A model generated the notes under the pieces. The model was not told where the DNA came from and made no database searches. It was given only the letters and a program-made list of their open reading frames with translations. A DNA stretch of 64,000 nt from Erpobdella octoculata (taxonomy: Eukaryota; Annelida; Clitellata; Hirudinida; Erpobdellidae), in the NCBI GenBank assembly GCA_963978895.1, contig OZ022244.1:23174531-23238530 (forward strand). The letters run 5' to 3'. Numbering within the stretch: the first letter of the stretch is position 1; every line of letters begins with the position of its first letter. Positions 1 through 9,832 of this stretch are shown piece after piece. The position numbers were made by a program, and so were the translations under genes.

Positions 1-941
1 TTACAAATTGAGACATGTGCACTGTCCTAGAGATTGCATTGTCGTGTTTTAACGTGCATAAAAGTAAAAAAAACAATGTGCTATCCATCCATTTATTCAA
101 ATAAAAAAATATTTTTTTTGAAAACTTACACTCCATTCTTCCTATAAGAAATTGCAAAATCCAATTCAAATCAAACTCAATAAATATTTCAACGCGCTCA
201 TTCACAGCTGTTACGTCGTGCCCTGTATATCTATATAGCGGGTGTTCGGCATTTGTTTAATACAAGCCAGCTCTATGCTGTGCCTGGTTTATATTTATTG
301 CAACGTTTGTAGCAAAGTTCAGCGGAATTAATTTAATGTTAATTTCATATATTCAAACATACCTGTGACATCTTAGGCTTTGCACAATTTTCTTTATTTA
401 TTTCCTTAAAAACAAGAAAACCATGAAAATCTTCGTTTTTCGAAAATCTGTTATAATTTTTTAATTCTGCGAATAAAAATGTTTTGGAAAATAATTTTTG
501 ATGATAGTAAGTTTATAAAATGTGAAGACATTGCCCAAATTCTTCTAATTACATAATATGTGAAGTATGTGATGATTGAAAATTTAAGCAAATTTTGAAT
601 CAATATGAAATAAACAAATTTTTTAATTAAAATTTTTTTAAATTTAAAAATTTAATATTGCTTTTTTTGAATAAATTACAAATTAGAACTAAAAATAAAA
701 AAATAATTTATCTCTGGGCTGTGTGAGAAATATCTTGATAGAGGCATGCATAAAATTTTAAAACTTAAAACGTTAGGAGCCTTTTACTCAAACTAACTAT
801 CTGCTAACTTTTAAAGAGGATAGACCCGCTTTTATAGAATATAAAAATAAAAGGCGACCCACGTTTACGGTCGCTGCGATCCCAATTGTGCTGCTGAGCC
901 CTTGTCTTTGGTGTTGATTTGTTTTTGTTTTTCATCCATAG
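1..941. other. AT-rich non-coding stretch
   Basis: I see no convincing coding exon, RNA gene or transposon end here. The sequence is AT-rich with short A and T runs. The last 20 bases are a pyrimidine-rich tract ending in a plausible splice acceptor that leads into the next entry. Confidence 0.5.
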
Positions 942-1040
942 ATATGAGCAAGTCCTTAACCTGGATAAATGATGAAGGGAAAAGTGAACAGAATGAATTG
1001 ATGGTGTGCGACAAGAAATACTTTGGTTCTTGCTACATAG
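942..1040 (+). CDS. Possible phase 1-1 exon of unknown gene
   Basis: A pyrimidine-rich tract ending in CATAG precedes a 99-base open stretch that ends at a GTACTG donor. Both boundaries are phase 1, as in the EGF and WSC exons elsewhere in the window. The peptide is about 32 residues and ends in CDKKYFGSCYIG. A decayed relative lies at about 33812-33895: the two share a GKS..., an M[VI]xD[KR]KY[FL]G and a YI in register. I do not recognise the domain. It could be an isolated exon of a secreted or membrane protein whose other exons lie outside the window, or an unrelated open stretch. No transcript support can be judged from sequence alone. Confidence 0.3.
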
Positions 1041-1767
1041 GTACTGCTATTTCAGTTTTAAAACACCTCGTGTAATTAAGCAATTAAAACAAATTTAATA
1101 TTGTCCGGTTTAATTCACCCAACATATTATTTTTTGGCATGTTGTGGCTGGGAAACATTCAATTGTATCTCATTACGTATTAGCAATAGCTGATATCACA
1201 TTTAAACTTCAAACGCTATGCTTTAAAACCAAACAACAGAAAAGGTTACATCAGGATGGTAAGTGCCATTATGAAGCTATTATAATAAACTGGTATTTAA
1301 AACGCATAGAGAACTTAAAAATGAATAATTTGAATACACAAATCTTCCACATCTTATTAAAATGAGACTTTGAACTGCGCCCATACGATGGCGTCTTATT
1401 CTTAAAATGTAGTAATAAATAACTATTGCTCATGCATAAGTAGGCCTAACAAAGAAATGCAAACATTCTATAGCAGCTGTACTGAGTGTTAACAAAGCTT
1501 ATAAGTTATCATTGTCATCAAGACATTTATATACTCTTTCTATCTATGTAAGACTTAAGTACATAAACAAAACTAGATTAAAAACTAACCAAACAATATT
1601 TAAACATCTGATAAGGCTATTTTCTAAACAAAGCGTTGTTGTTGTGTTTCATTCAGGCTGAATTTATATTGTATATAACATATTGAGAAATTTAAATCTT
1701 TTCAACTAAGTGAAGCTTGTGACTAGACTTGTACGGCAAATTTAGATTATAGTTTAACCTGGCAGAA
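1041..1767. other. Upstream region of the HNMT-like gene
   Basis: No recognisable coding or repeat structure. The open frame at about 1144-1365 has no family resemblance or splice support and I treat it as chance. The promoter of the following gene presumably lies here but no clear core promoter element stands out. Confidence 0.4.
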
Positions 1768-1889
1768 ATGAACAAAGTTTATAACTCGTATATGAGTGTT
1801 TTAAAAGAATTTCGAAATCACAATAATGAAGGCAAACTTCTTCTTCCTATGATGGATGAACTTGCGAACGAAGTCCGTATTCTGAACAA
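1768..1889 (+). CDS. HNMT-like methyltransferase, exon 1
   Basis: Starts at the ATG at 1768 and runs 40 codons plus two bases to a GTAAAT donor at 1890. The peptide begins MNKVYNSYMSVLKEF. It lines up in spacing and character with the N-terminal helical substrate-binding part of animal histamine N-methyltransferase, just before methyltransferase motif I. The phase-2 donor joins in frame to the acceptor at 2604, giving a product of about 269 residues (human HNMT is about 292). The donor lies inside the first bases of interspersed repeat R1, so the exon-intron border coincides with the repeat edge. A further 5' non-coding exon cannot be excluded. Confidence 0.6.
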
Positions 1890-2236
1890 GTAAATTAAAA
1901 ACGAATTTTTAAAACCAATGCTCTTATATGTAATTAAAACACAAATTTTGCAATCAATTTTTTCTTATATTACTCTTTTATTTTATATTAAAGTCGAAAT
2001 ATCTTAATTATATCGAAATATCAAAATTAATTAAAATTAACTAAATTAATTGACTTATTGTAAAACTAATAATTGAATATTGCATTGTCTTCTATTTTGA
2101 GCATGTATGCAAAATTTGAAAAAAATCTATCATCAGGAAGTGACTCAAAAATTGATTGCAAGATTTGAAACAGACAGAGAAAAAAACAGACAGACAGAGA
2201 AACAGAGACGACGAGTTAATAAAAGCATTGGTAATA
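1885..2236 (+). repeat. Interspersed repeat R1, intronic copy
   Basis: A roughly 350-base AT-rich repeat beginning AACAAGTAAATTAAAAACG and ending near AAAAGCATTGGTAA, with a GACAGACAGA-type simple tract near its end. Reverse-strand copies lie at 36141-36477 and 61626-62042, and a partial forward copy at about 2437-2604. No coding capacity, terminal inverted repeat or poly-A tail is obvious, so its class is unknown. This copy begins exactly at the splice donor of the HNMT-like gene. Confidence 0.75.
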
Positions 2237-2436
2237 ATAATAAAAATATCATCAAAAAGCATCGAATTTAAATATCTCAACTATTTTCATGAAACTTTGG
2301 TACACGCTTGAGAATCGCGGTCAGTGAGTGTGGTTCGTGTTAACTTGGTAAAATAGTCTGCCAGTCGGTTAGCGTTTTGTGGTCAAGAAAACCCTCAAGA
2401 AAACCCTCAAGAAACTTCTCGATAAAACCCTCAGGA

Positions 2437-2604
2437 AAATTAACTAAATTAATTGACTTATTGTAAAACTAATAATTGAATATTGCATTGCCTTCTATTT
2501 TGAGCATGTATGCAAAATTTGAAAAAAATCTATCGTCAGGAGGTGACTCAAAAATTGATTGCAAGATTTGAAACAGACAGAGAAACAGACAGACAGAGAA
2601 ACAG
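2437..2604 (+). repeat. Partial second R1 copy
   Basis: Repeats the second half of R1, including the GACAGACAGA tract, and ends with ACAG at 2604, which appears to serve as the splice acceptor of HNMT-like exon 2. The two copies flank about 200 bases that include a short tandem run of AAACCCTCAAG. The second copy looks like a local duplication within the intron. Confidence 0.7.
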
Positions 2605-3292
2605 TAAAAATGCAGAGAACTGTTTTTCAATTGGAACTGGGTACGGTGAGTATGATATTGAGTTTGTCAAACGCTGTCTTCCCAATCTTAAAATGTTTGT
2701 TGCCGTAGAAAAAGATCCCAGCAGTGTGAAAGAGTTGAAGGTAAACGTGAAGGAAGCTTTCGAAAATGAAATTGATTTTAAAGTCTACGAGACATCCGTT
2801 GAAATGTTGGTTGAAAGCATCACAGAAGTGGACAAACAAAAATTGAACAAAAATATTGATGTTGTATTGGTCATTCACGCATTTTATTACTTAGAAACCT
2901 CTGACCGTATGAAATTTTTTGAAAATTGTTTCAACACCTGGCTGAAAACAGAAACTGGATCAGTTGTGTTTGTGAATGGAAGTACGGGTAGTGTTGTTTC
3001 TGAACTGAATCGCGAGTTAAATATTGCTCAATTTCCCACAACAAATGATATAATCAAAGAAATCAATCAGCTTGGAGGGGCAGTTATCAACAGAAAACAA
3101 TACGAAATTTTATTTAACTTGAAACAGCGGAATAAAGGCATTTATGATATTTTCATGTTTGGACACACACAATTAATAAGTGAAGAAAACTTTTGGAAAG
3201 CCTTAAGTGTGGTTGCACCGAGTGGGTACGGCAATCAAGTGTGCGACTTTGTAGTGGTGAAAACAAAGATTTCAGAGCAAGAAAGAGTCTAA
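2605..3292 (+). CDS. HNMT-like methyltransferase, exon 2
   Basis: Encodes the class I SAM-dependent methyltransferase core and the rest of the protein, ending in TAA at 3290-3292. Motif I is visible as FSIGTGYGEYDIEF; an acidic ribose-binding position follows in AVEKDP; a strand with ALxHAFYYL-like character (VIHAFYYLE) matches the HNMT region before the C-terminal substrate lid. The frame is also open upstream of 2605, but that part is R1 repeat sequence, and starting at the ACAG acceptor gives a phase match with exon 1. By family, HNMT transfers a methyl group from SAM to the imidazole of histamine in the cytosol; invertebrate relatives may have other small-molecule substrates, so the substrate is inferred only to class. 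A candidate AATAAA lies about 80 bases after the stop. The frame looks intact, suggesting a live gene. Confidence 0.75.
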
Positions 3293-3611
3293 ACAAATGT
3301 TTCTATCATTGTTTATTACATTTGATTCTTTTTAATAGCTGATCAACTTAATGCAGTTTTTAACATTACTTAAGAAATAAAAAATAACGTTTATTTTCTA
3401 CCTACAATCAATTAATATGAATTACCTAAAAAATTCTTTCAATAGAATTTACCTTTGAGTCTTAGACAAATTTGTTTTTATTGAGTTTGTGGTTTATTTT
3501 TTGAATAGTAAGCCTGGTAAGACAAATTGGTAGCAGACAAATCTATTTCAGATTTAACTAGCTGTTGTTATTAAATTTGTTTCATAAGTTTACTATTTCT
3601 TTCATTGATTA

Positions 3612-3945
3612 CTAGCGAAATTACCCGGCGCTTCCCGGAGTTTTCAGAGGTTTTTCTATCTTGCTCCCGTTTCTTTTCTCGTTTGTTTTCCCATTCTCCC
3701 TGGCTCTACTGCTCTCCGCTCTCTCTTTCTTCTTTCTTTCCCTTTCAATCTCCCGCCCACTCTTCCGCTCCCACTCACTCTCCCGTTTCTGGTCGCTTTC
3801 CCGTTTCCGCTCACTTTCAGTTTCCGTTCGCTTTCCAGTTTTAACTCGCATTCTCAATCCCGCTCGCTCTTCTGCTCTTTTTCCCGTTTGTTTTTTTTCT
3901 CCCACTTCTTACCTTTTTTCCACTTTTTCCTAAGTATAGTTTGCC
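3612..3945 (-). mobile_element. Helitron-type 3' end with CT-rich body
   Basis: Read on the minus strand this ends in a CCGGG...CCGGG-like hairpin followed by about ten bases and CTAG, flanked by T: the pattern of a Helitron 3' terminus. The body is a degenerate short repeat (GAGCGGGAAC-like on the minus strand). Related copies are at 8678, 8963, 12720-12990, 44120-44752, 63445-63850 and 63901. The open frames across this body are low-complexity artefacts. No 5' end was found, so only the terminus is supported. Confidence 0.55.
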
Positions 3946-4451
3946 CAGAAAACGTAAAATAGATTTGCTAAAAGCTGCTTGAGGCTTTCGAACTTTGTTA
4001 CTGTTGTGTTATAACACGTTATCCCAATAATGTCAAAACTCAGAGGTTTTGTAATTAACTCGTTTATCATAAGCTTAACTGAAAATACACTTAAGAGACA
4101 ATTAATATTAATATACAGTTTTTTTTATAAAACATTCGGGCACTTGAATTCAACTTTATTTTAGGTTATAGTTAAATTTTGGAAAATTTGTATGTGAGAA
4201 TAATAACAAAAATTTAATCAAGTAAAAAGATTTGCTTAATTTAATTTGTTATGATTAGCTGAAGTACGATCATAACAAATTTAACGAGTTGTTTTGACTG
4301 AGCTATTTTGTCTTGGGCTGTTTTGTGGACAAGCTATTTTGTCGGGGCTGTTTTCACGGGACGATTTTGTCCTGGGCTATTTTAACGGGTAACCCTCCAG
4401 AGCAGTTACGTAATCTAAATTTGAATTTTGTTGCGCAATAACAATTGATGT
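3946..4451. other. Non-coding, with a short imperfect tandem repeat
   Basis: Mostly featureless AT-rich DNA. At about 4290-4390 there are four or five imperfect copies of a short unit of the type GGGCTATTTTGTC with variable spacing. This resembles the subterminal repeats of some DNA transposons but no matching inverted end was found nearby. Confidence 0.4.
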
Positions 4452-4748
4452 TTGAACATAGGCACTTTTGACATTTCTCTCTATATCTTATTAATGAGAC
4501 CCGCAATTAATAAACAATTTGATAAATTTCCACAGATTCTCCACTTATTCGGTGTCAAAGAAAGAAATATGCATCGGTTACCCTGTATTCCTTCTAACGA
4601 CGAGGATAACATAAATGATGATAATTCTGACTCGTCCTCTGACACAATTACTTTGGCTGTTGAGGCTGCTCCTGACGAATCTCATTGTAATGTATCTGAG
4701 GAAATTCTTGTCTCTTCTAATATAACACAGCGAAAGCGCAAAAATTGA
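4452..4748 (+). pseudogene. Acidic C-terminal coding remnant, unknown
   Basis: About 98 codons ending in a very acidic serine and aspartate-rich tail (DNSDSSSD) and a basic terminus QRKRKN. The leading residues read like the end of a folded domain (QFDKFPQILHLFGVKERN). Such tails are common at the ends of transposase proteins, but I do not recognise the family. It lies just 5' of the Penelope-like remnant and may belong to another inserted element. Confidence 0.25.
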
Positions 4749-4881
4749 TTTCCAATAGTATAAATTTTATATTCTTTTGATTTGATAGGTAGAGTGTTTT
4801 TTCGTTTTTTCTTTTGTTAGTGTGCTAATTCTTTGATAATTTCGGTTCTTTCTGTTTGTTTACTTTTCTCGTTTTACTTTT

Positions 4882-4924
4882 GACCCTGAGGATGGCTGAC
4901 ATAGCTGAAACGGTCCGTCGGTCT
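4882..4924 (+). ncRNA. Hammerhead-like ribozyme motif of a Penelope-like element
   Basis: Contains CTGAGGA (4886-4892), a 4-bp stem II (GGCT with AGCT, 5-base loop), GAAAC (4907-4911), a 5-base gap, then GTC (4917-4919). A 4-bp open stem I is formed by GACC (4882-4885) and GGTC (4920-4923). This is the order of a minimal type I hammerhead with a very short stem III, as described for Penelope-like elements. One base (T at 4893) between CTGAGGA and stem II is unpaired, which departs from the canonical core, so activity is doubtful. It sits just upstream of the Penelope-like coding remnants. Confidence 0.4.
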
Positions 4925-5061
4925 GACAATAAAAGTTTAATGGAAAAGTTTTTGGCTAATTGTAGTCTCGAACAGAGAGTTTTGTACCGAAAGGTCGAGA
5001 ATTTGGCTCGAAAAGTTGTTTCTGCCAAATGGCGAGTTGTGTTTCTTGGAGCGTGTATCAA

Positions 5062-5302
<241 letters not shown>

Positions 5303-5329
5303 CTGTGTGATGATTGCGATTAACTTCAG

Positions 5330-6184
5330 GATTTGAAGAGCAAATTCGATAGCAATTCCGTTTTGAAACTTACCGTTGAGCTCAGTTATGAAAATAAATT
5401 GCTTTTTTAGACTTACTGGCAACAAAAACAGATAAATTTTTAAAATTAAATCCATACTAAAAAACCTACAAATCATGGAGAAACCTTGAACGCCAATGGT
5501 TTTTGCCCTAAAAGATACAAAGATAGTGTCATTCTGTACATGCTACACAGAGCTTGCCAATCTACTGATTGTCTAAAGGAACTTCAAATAGAAATTCAAA
5601 AAGTTAAAGAAATACTTATCAATAATAACTTCACAGACAGAATGGTTGATGATGTCCCAAAAAGATTTCTTGACGTTAGTTTGAAAATGGACAAATTCAG
5701 TGATAATCCAAAGAAGGTCATAAACGTTTATTACAAAGCCCAAATGCACAGAAATTATATAGTTGACGAAAACATCATAAAAAATATAACTAAAACTCGA
5801 GTGAAAGTTATTGACCCGTTAAACTATGAAATTAAACTTAATGTATACTATAAACCAAAAACAACCCACTCGATGATTATGCGTAACAATCTTTCTAGCT
5901 GTAAAAAACGTTTGCAACGTAAAAATGTTATCTACAGGTTCACATGTCCCTGTGATCATGCAACATATATTGGCTTCACCCTAACGTCTTCATCACGAAT
6001 GTTGACTATGCATTTGCAAGGTAGAGGTATCATGAAGCATTTCTGTGAAAAACACCATAAACAGTTCTCTAGACAAATCCTTGTGGATAACACTGAAATA
6101 ATATAAACTTTTAAAAATCCGAGAAGATTGAGGGTGGCAGAGGCTTTGCTGATCCAGGAACAAAAACCGGTAATTAACATTTAA
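5330..6184 (+). pseudogene. Penelope-like RT C-terminus plus GIY-YIG endonuclease
   Basis: The first part (about 5385-5445) carries ENKLLFLDLLATKTDKF, matching the Penelope-like RT motif before the thumb. After a frame break it continues as KKPTNHGETLNANGFCPKRY, the conserved KPTxTGxYL block. The long frame 5486-6106 then gives linker residues and a GIY-YIG nuclease start (NVIYRFTCPCDHATYIGFT), with the family's basic stretch around MHLQGRGIMKHF. An in-frame TAA at 6104 interrupts the domain, which continues in the same frame as RRLRVAEALLIQEQKPVIN, the expected catalytic-glutamate and asparagine end. In intact elements this endonuclease nicks target DNA for reverse transcription. Here one frameshift, one stop and the missing RT core make it a pseudogene. 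Confidence 0.7.
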
Positions 6185-6379
6185 GATAACAATTTCACTC
6201 ACATTTTGAAATTGTTTGATAACCCGATTGTTTCGAAATTTGGAATTGCAGCAAACGTAAATAAAGAAATGATTCTGAATAGGTTGGTGGAAGGAGATAT
6301 ACGTAAAACAGATATGAAGAAAAGGGAATAGAATAACTGCCGCTCTAAAACTGAAAATACAACAGATATAAAAAATAGT

Positions 6380-6656
6380 ATTTAAGTACTACTTAGAAAA
6401 TGAAGTTACACATGTTTTACCAATTTTTTTTATATTTTAACTTTGAGGACTTCAAATGTAAAGTGGAAAAAAAATATTTGTGTAATAAAATTCAAATCTA
6501 AATTACGTAACAACGTTTCATGGCTTCAAGCAACATTTACCCAGTTTTAGCAAATCTATTTTACGTTTTGAAGGGCTAAAAGAAGCTAGGAAAGAATGAA
6601 AAAAAGAAAACGAGCGCGAGCGGGAACGGAAACAAGAGAACAAGCGGGAACGGGAG
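6380..6656 (+). repeat. Helitron-family repeat cassette and GA-rich fragment
   Basis: Contains one copy of the ~140-base cassette (ACATGTTTTACC... to ...GGTGGAAAAA type) seen in larger numbers at 10250-10900, 31520-32270 and 43070-43800, followed by a short GA-rich stretch with GAGCGGGAAC units. It lies between two copies of the Penelope-like 3' tail, so it probably inserted into or recombined between them. Confidence 0.5.
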
Positions 6657-6886
6657 AAATAATATAAACTTTTAACACTCCGAGACGATTAAGGGTGGCA
6701 GAGGCTTTGCTGATCCAGGAACAAAAACGGCAATTAACATATAAGATTACAATTTCACTCCCATTTTGAAATTGTTTGATGGCTCGATTGTTTCGAAATT
6801 TGGAATTGCAGCAAACGTAAATAAAGGAATGATTATGAATATGTTGGTGGAAGGAAATATACGTAAAACAGACATGAAAAACAGGG
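6655..6886 (+). mobile_element. Second Penelope-like 3' tail copy
   Basis: Repeats 6095-6328 with scattered differences, including the codons for the end of the GIY-YIG domain (RLRVAEALLIQEQK). No upstream part of this copy remains. It confirms that the family has several copies in this genome. Confidence 0.7.
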
Positions 6887-6889
6887 ATC

Positions 6890-7660
6890 CAAAAAAAAAC
6901 TTCTTGAAACATAAGTAAATAACTGTAAACATTCATCCGACGTATCAGTTGGAGAGGCTAGTAATAATAATAATTGTGACTCTAAAATCCTAGAGCCCAA
7001 ACCACTCCTCTACGATAATCTCAACAAGAATAAAACGAGCGTGAAATTTGAAAATGATTTGTCCGAAAAAAGAGAACAAAGTGATTGCTGCGAGAAAGAA
7101 ATTGATATGGTGACCGATGAAGATATACTCAACATCAAAGACATAGAGGATGCCGTCATGGAAAATCTCACTAACCAGAAGGAAACTACACCTGTCAAGA
7201 ATTATGAAAGGTTTGTGGATACTTAGGGAGATCTAAATAGAGAAACACCTGTTTGTTTTAAAAGCTGTGGTTCTAAAAATACAGAGTCAGAATCACTCTC
7301 TCTTGATAGTTTTTACATTGATGAAATGGTTGAAGAAAAACAAAATGATTCGGAAAAAAACACAAAAGCAGTAATAATGTCGACGATGACGATGTTTTCT
7401 GTAATTGTGAAGGTAGTAAGGTTGAGGTTGATTGTGATGCGGCTACAAAGTGTGGAACTACACTAATCGGAGAAATTGAGAATTTTTTGATTAATGGTGC
7501 AGGTGATGCTGCGACACCTTCGGTGTTTGAACATTTGCTTTGCAAATCAAATATTAATACAAAATTAAGTTTATTAATGTTGTCTGATTTTTTTAATTTT
7601 TTTATAATTATCAAAATGAAGGACTTATGCCACATATTTGGTAATTCCACCTAGTGCCGT
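6890..7660 (+). pseudogene. Broken acidic coding remnant, unknown
   Basis: Reading from about 6930 gives a long, mostly open, charged peptide (7041-7226 includes SVKFENDLSEKREQSDCCEK), a stop at 7224, then further coding-like segments in two frames up to about 7560 with DDDDVFCNCEGSKVEVD and GTTLIGEIENFLINGAG. Codon character is protein-like and acidic but broken by stops and shifts. It follows the Penelope-like tail and could be the downstream part of that family or another transposon protein. I do not recognise a domain. Confidence 0.3.
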
Positions 7661-8198
7661 TTTACAACTATATGAGTCTGCTACTCCAAAAAACATTCAA
7701 ACTCCGTCCTTTCCAAAGTGTATACGGGTCTGTAGGACAGGTCCTGGACTAAACGGTTTAAGGTCGTTGACATCTAAAAACTTGTCTGATATTGGTAGAA
7801 GGGCAGACACTGCACAAGTCAAACTTTTGAAAAAACCATCAACAAACCTCTCCATCAACTCTCCTAATATAATGTCCAACAAGCTAAAATAAACAGCATG
7901 AAGCTGATTCCACTCTGGTGAACACTCTTGCTCGTCACTCTGTCCAAGAGTAGACATAACTACAGAATCACGTATCTTGCTACTCTGTACATTAAATTTA
8001 TCTTTATTTATTTAATTTTATTGAATACATTTAAATTTAAATTTAAATTAGGTATCGTAACTTCATTATCACTTGGCTGGCTTAGGTGTAAATAAGGTGA
8101 AAAAACCTGCCAACAACTCTAGTGGGGCGGGTTTAAATTTTTAGTGGGGCGGCTGCAGTCCCCCCAGTCCCCCCAGTCCCCCAATAGCTACGGTCTTG
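7640..8198 (-). pseudogene. hAT (ZMYM1-like) transposase fragment with terminal repeat
   Basis: The minus-strand frame 7957-7697 contains a block typical of the C-terminal half of ZMYM1-like hAT proteins: aromatic and leucine-rich SLLDIILGELMERF followed by VSALLPISDKF, which matches the family pattern of 'LDxLIxELxxRF...LxxLLP'. Upstream on the minus strand, 8198-8110 reads CAAGACCGTAGCTATTGGGG followed by several GGGGGGACTG units, resembling hAT ends that begin CAGGGCCGTA and are followed by G-rich repeats. The zinc finger and catalytic parts are missing. Confidence 0.45.
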
Positions 8199-9090
8199 AG
8201 CAGATCAAGACTGCAACAATTGTGACAACACGTAGCTGAGCCATCAGTCGCAAGCTCAGACCCACTAAAAAAGGTTTTTTTTTAATTTTGCTCCTGAGGA
8301 AATGGAATAGGGGAACAAACTTTTTTCTAAAGCAGCGCATATCTCAAAAATCAAAAATGAGGTGGTGAAATTTGGTATCTAGTTTTTTCTTAAAAAAATA
8401 CGTGTTTCACCAATTTTTTAAAATTTGGTTTCCAGGACGTCAAATGTGGGGTTGAAAATAAGATTATTTGTTTTTTAGAGCAGCTGCTACTCACAAACTC
8501 CGAGTGCTACAGATGTAAAAATTAATATCTAGTATCTACTCAAAAACAAAGGTATACATGTTTTACCAAATTTTGTTAATTTGGTTTCCAGGATCTCAAA
8601 TGTGAGATGGAAGAAAAAAATATTTGCTTAATAACTCCATAAGCTAATAATGTGAAAGTTTTGCACTTTAGTACCAACTAGCCGGTACCCGGCGCTGCCC
8701 GGGGTTTTTAGAGGTTTTTCTATCGTTTTTCTCTCTTGCTTCCGTTCCCGGTCGCATTCCCGCTTCCGGTCGCTTTCTCGCTCCAGGTCGCTTTTACGTT
8801 TTCCTGCTCCAGATTGCTCTTCTCTTCCTGGTCACTTTTCCTTCTCGCTTTTTTCGATCATGGTCGCTTTACCGCTCAGACTTGAGTAAGATAATCAGGC
8901 GGTGGTTTGTATCAAGTTTGACAAACATTTGCTAATACGTGGGTTTTTTATGAACAAAAAACGTTTTAGTCAGCGGTTGCCCAGGGATATTAGAGGTTTT
9001 TCTATCGTTTTTCTCTTGCTCCGATTTCCTTTACCGCTTGTTTTCCCGTTCCCGTTCGCTTTCCCACTCCCGGCTGCTTTTCCGCAAATT
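8199..9090. repeat. Helitron-family cassettes and two CT-rich termini
   Basis: 8310-8676 holds about two and a half copies of the ~140-base cassette. At 8678-8681 a reversed CTAG terminus with the GGTACCCGGCGCTGCCCGGG hairpin starts a CT-rich body to about 8885. A second, slightly degraded copy of the same terminus (CAGCGGTTGCCCAGGG) and body runs 8963-9090. The frame at 8902-9093 is a low-complexity artefact. Confidence 0.55.
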
Positions 9091-9361
9091 TAATATCAAT
9101 ATTTAATATTTGCGTTATTTCGTGGTGGATTGTAAGCCATCCAAGTTTCTGATATATGTGGCTCGTAAAAACATATCAACACTATGTTTCCTTATAATAT
9201 ATATCATAAAACATATATCTTCGATAGCTATTAAATTAGCTAGTGACGGAATGTAAGCCGTACAACTTATATATACTATCGAGCATTGATTCGTACCCAT
9301 TCATAGTCGAGTGTTGTGTTCAACATATTCCAACAAAAGCGCTTAACAACCACTGTTTTTT

Positions 9362-9634
<273 letters not shown>

Positions 9635-9832
9635 ACTTACAACTTACAACCGCTGACCAAAAGGTTTTATTTCCATAAAACACCAACGGATAAGCAAATT
9701 ATTTTCAAACTTTGCACAAACCACCGCTGGTTATCTCCAATAAGTTTGCCAAGTTGCAATAAAATCGGTTTGGCGGTTTTTATTTGATGCTTGAATATAC
9801 AAACATACAAAAATTGCCTTTTATATATAAGA

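Noticed and set aside
2092..2280. Minus-strand 62-codon frame
   Set aside because: Lies across repeat R1; no counterpart survives in the other R1 copies as a conserved protein.
2510..2604. N-terminal extension of the HNMT-like frame from the ATG at 2510
   Set aside because: These codons are R1 repeat sequence; the exon at 1768-1889 supplies a better family match with correct splice phases.
3605..3933. Arg/Glu-rich or Ser/Phe-rich frames on both strands here and at 12624-12968 and 29535-29940
   Set aside because: Low-complexity GA/CT-rich bodies of Helitron-type copies; open on both strands and without family resemblance.
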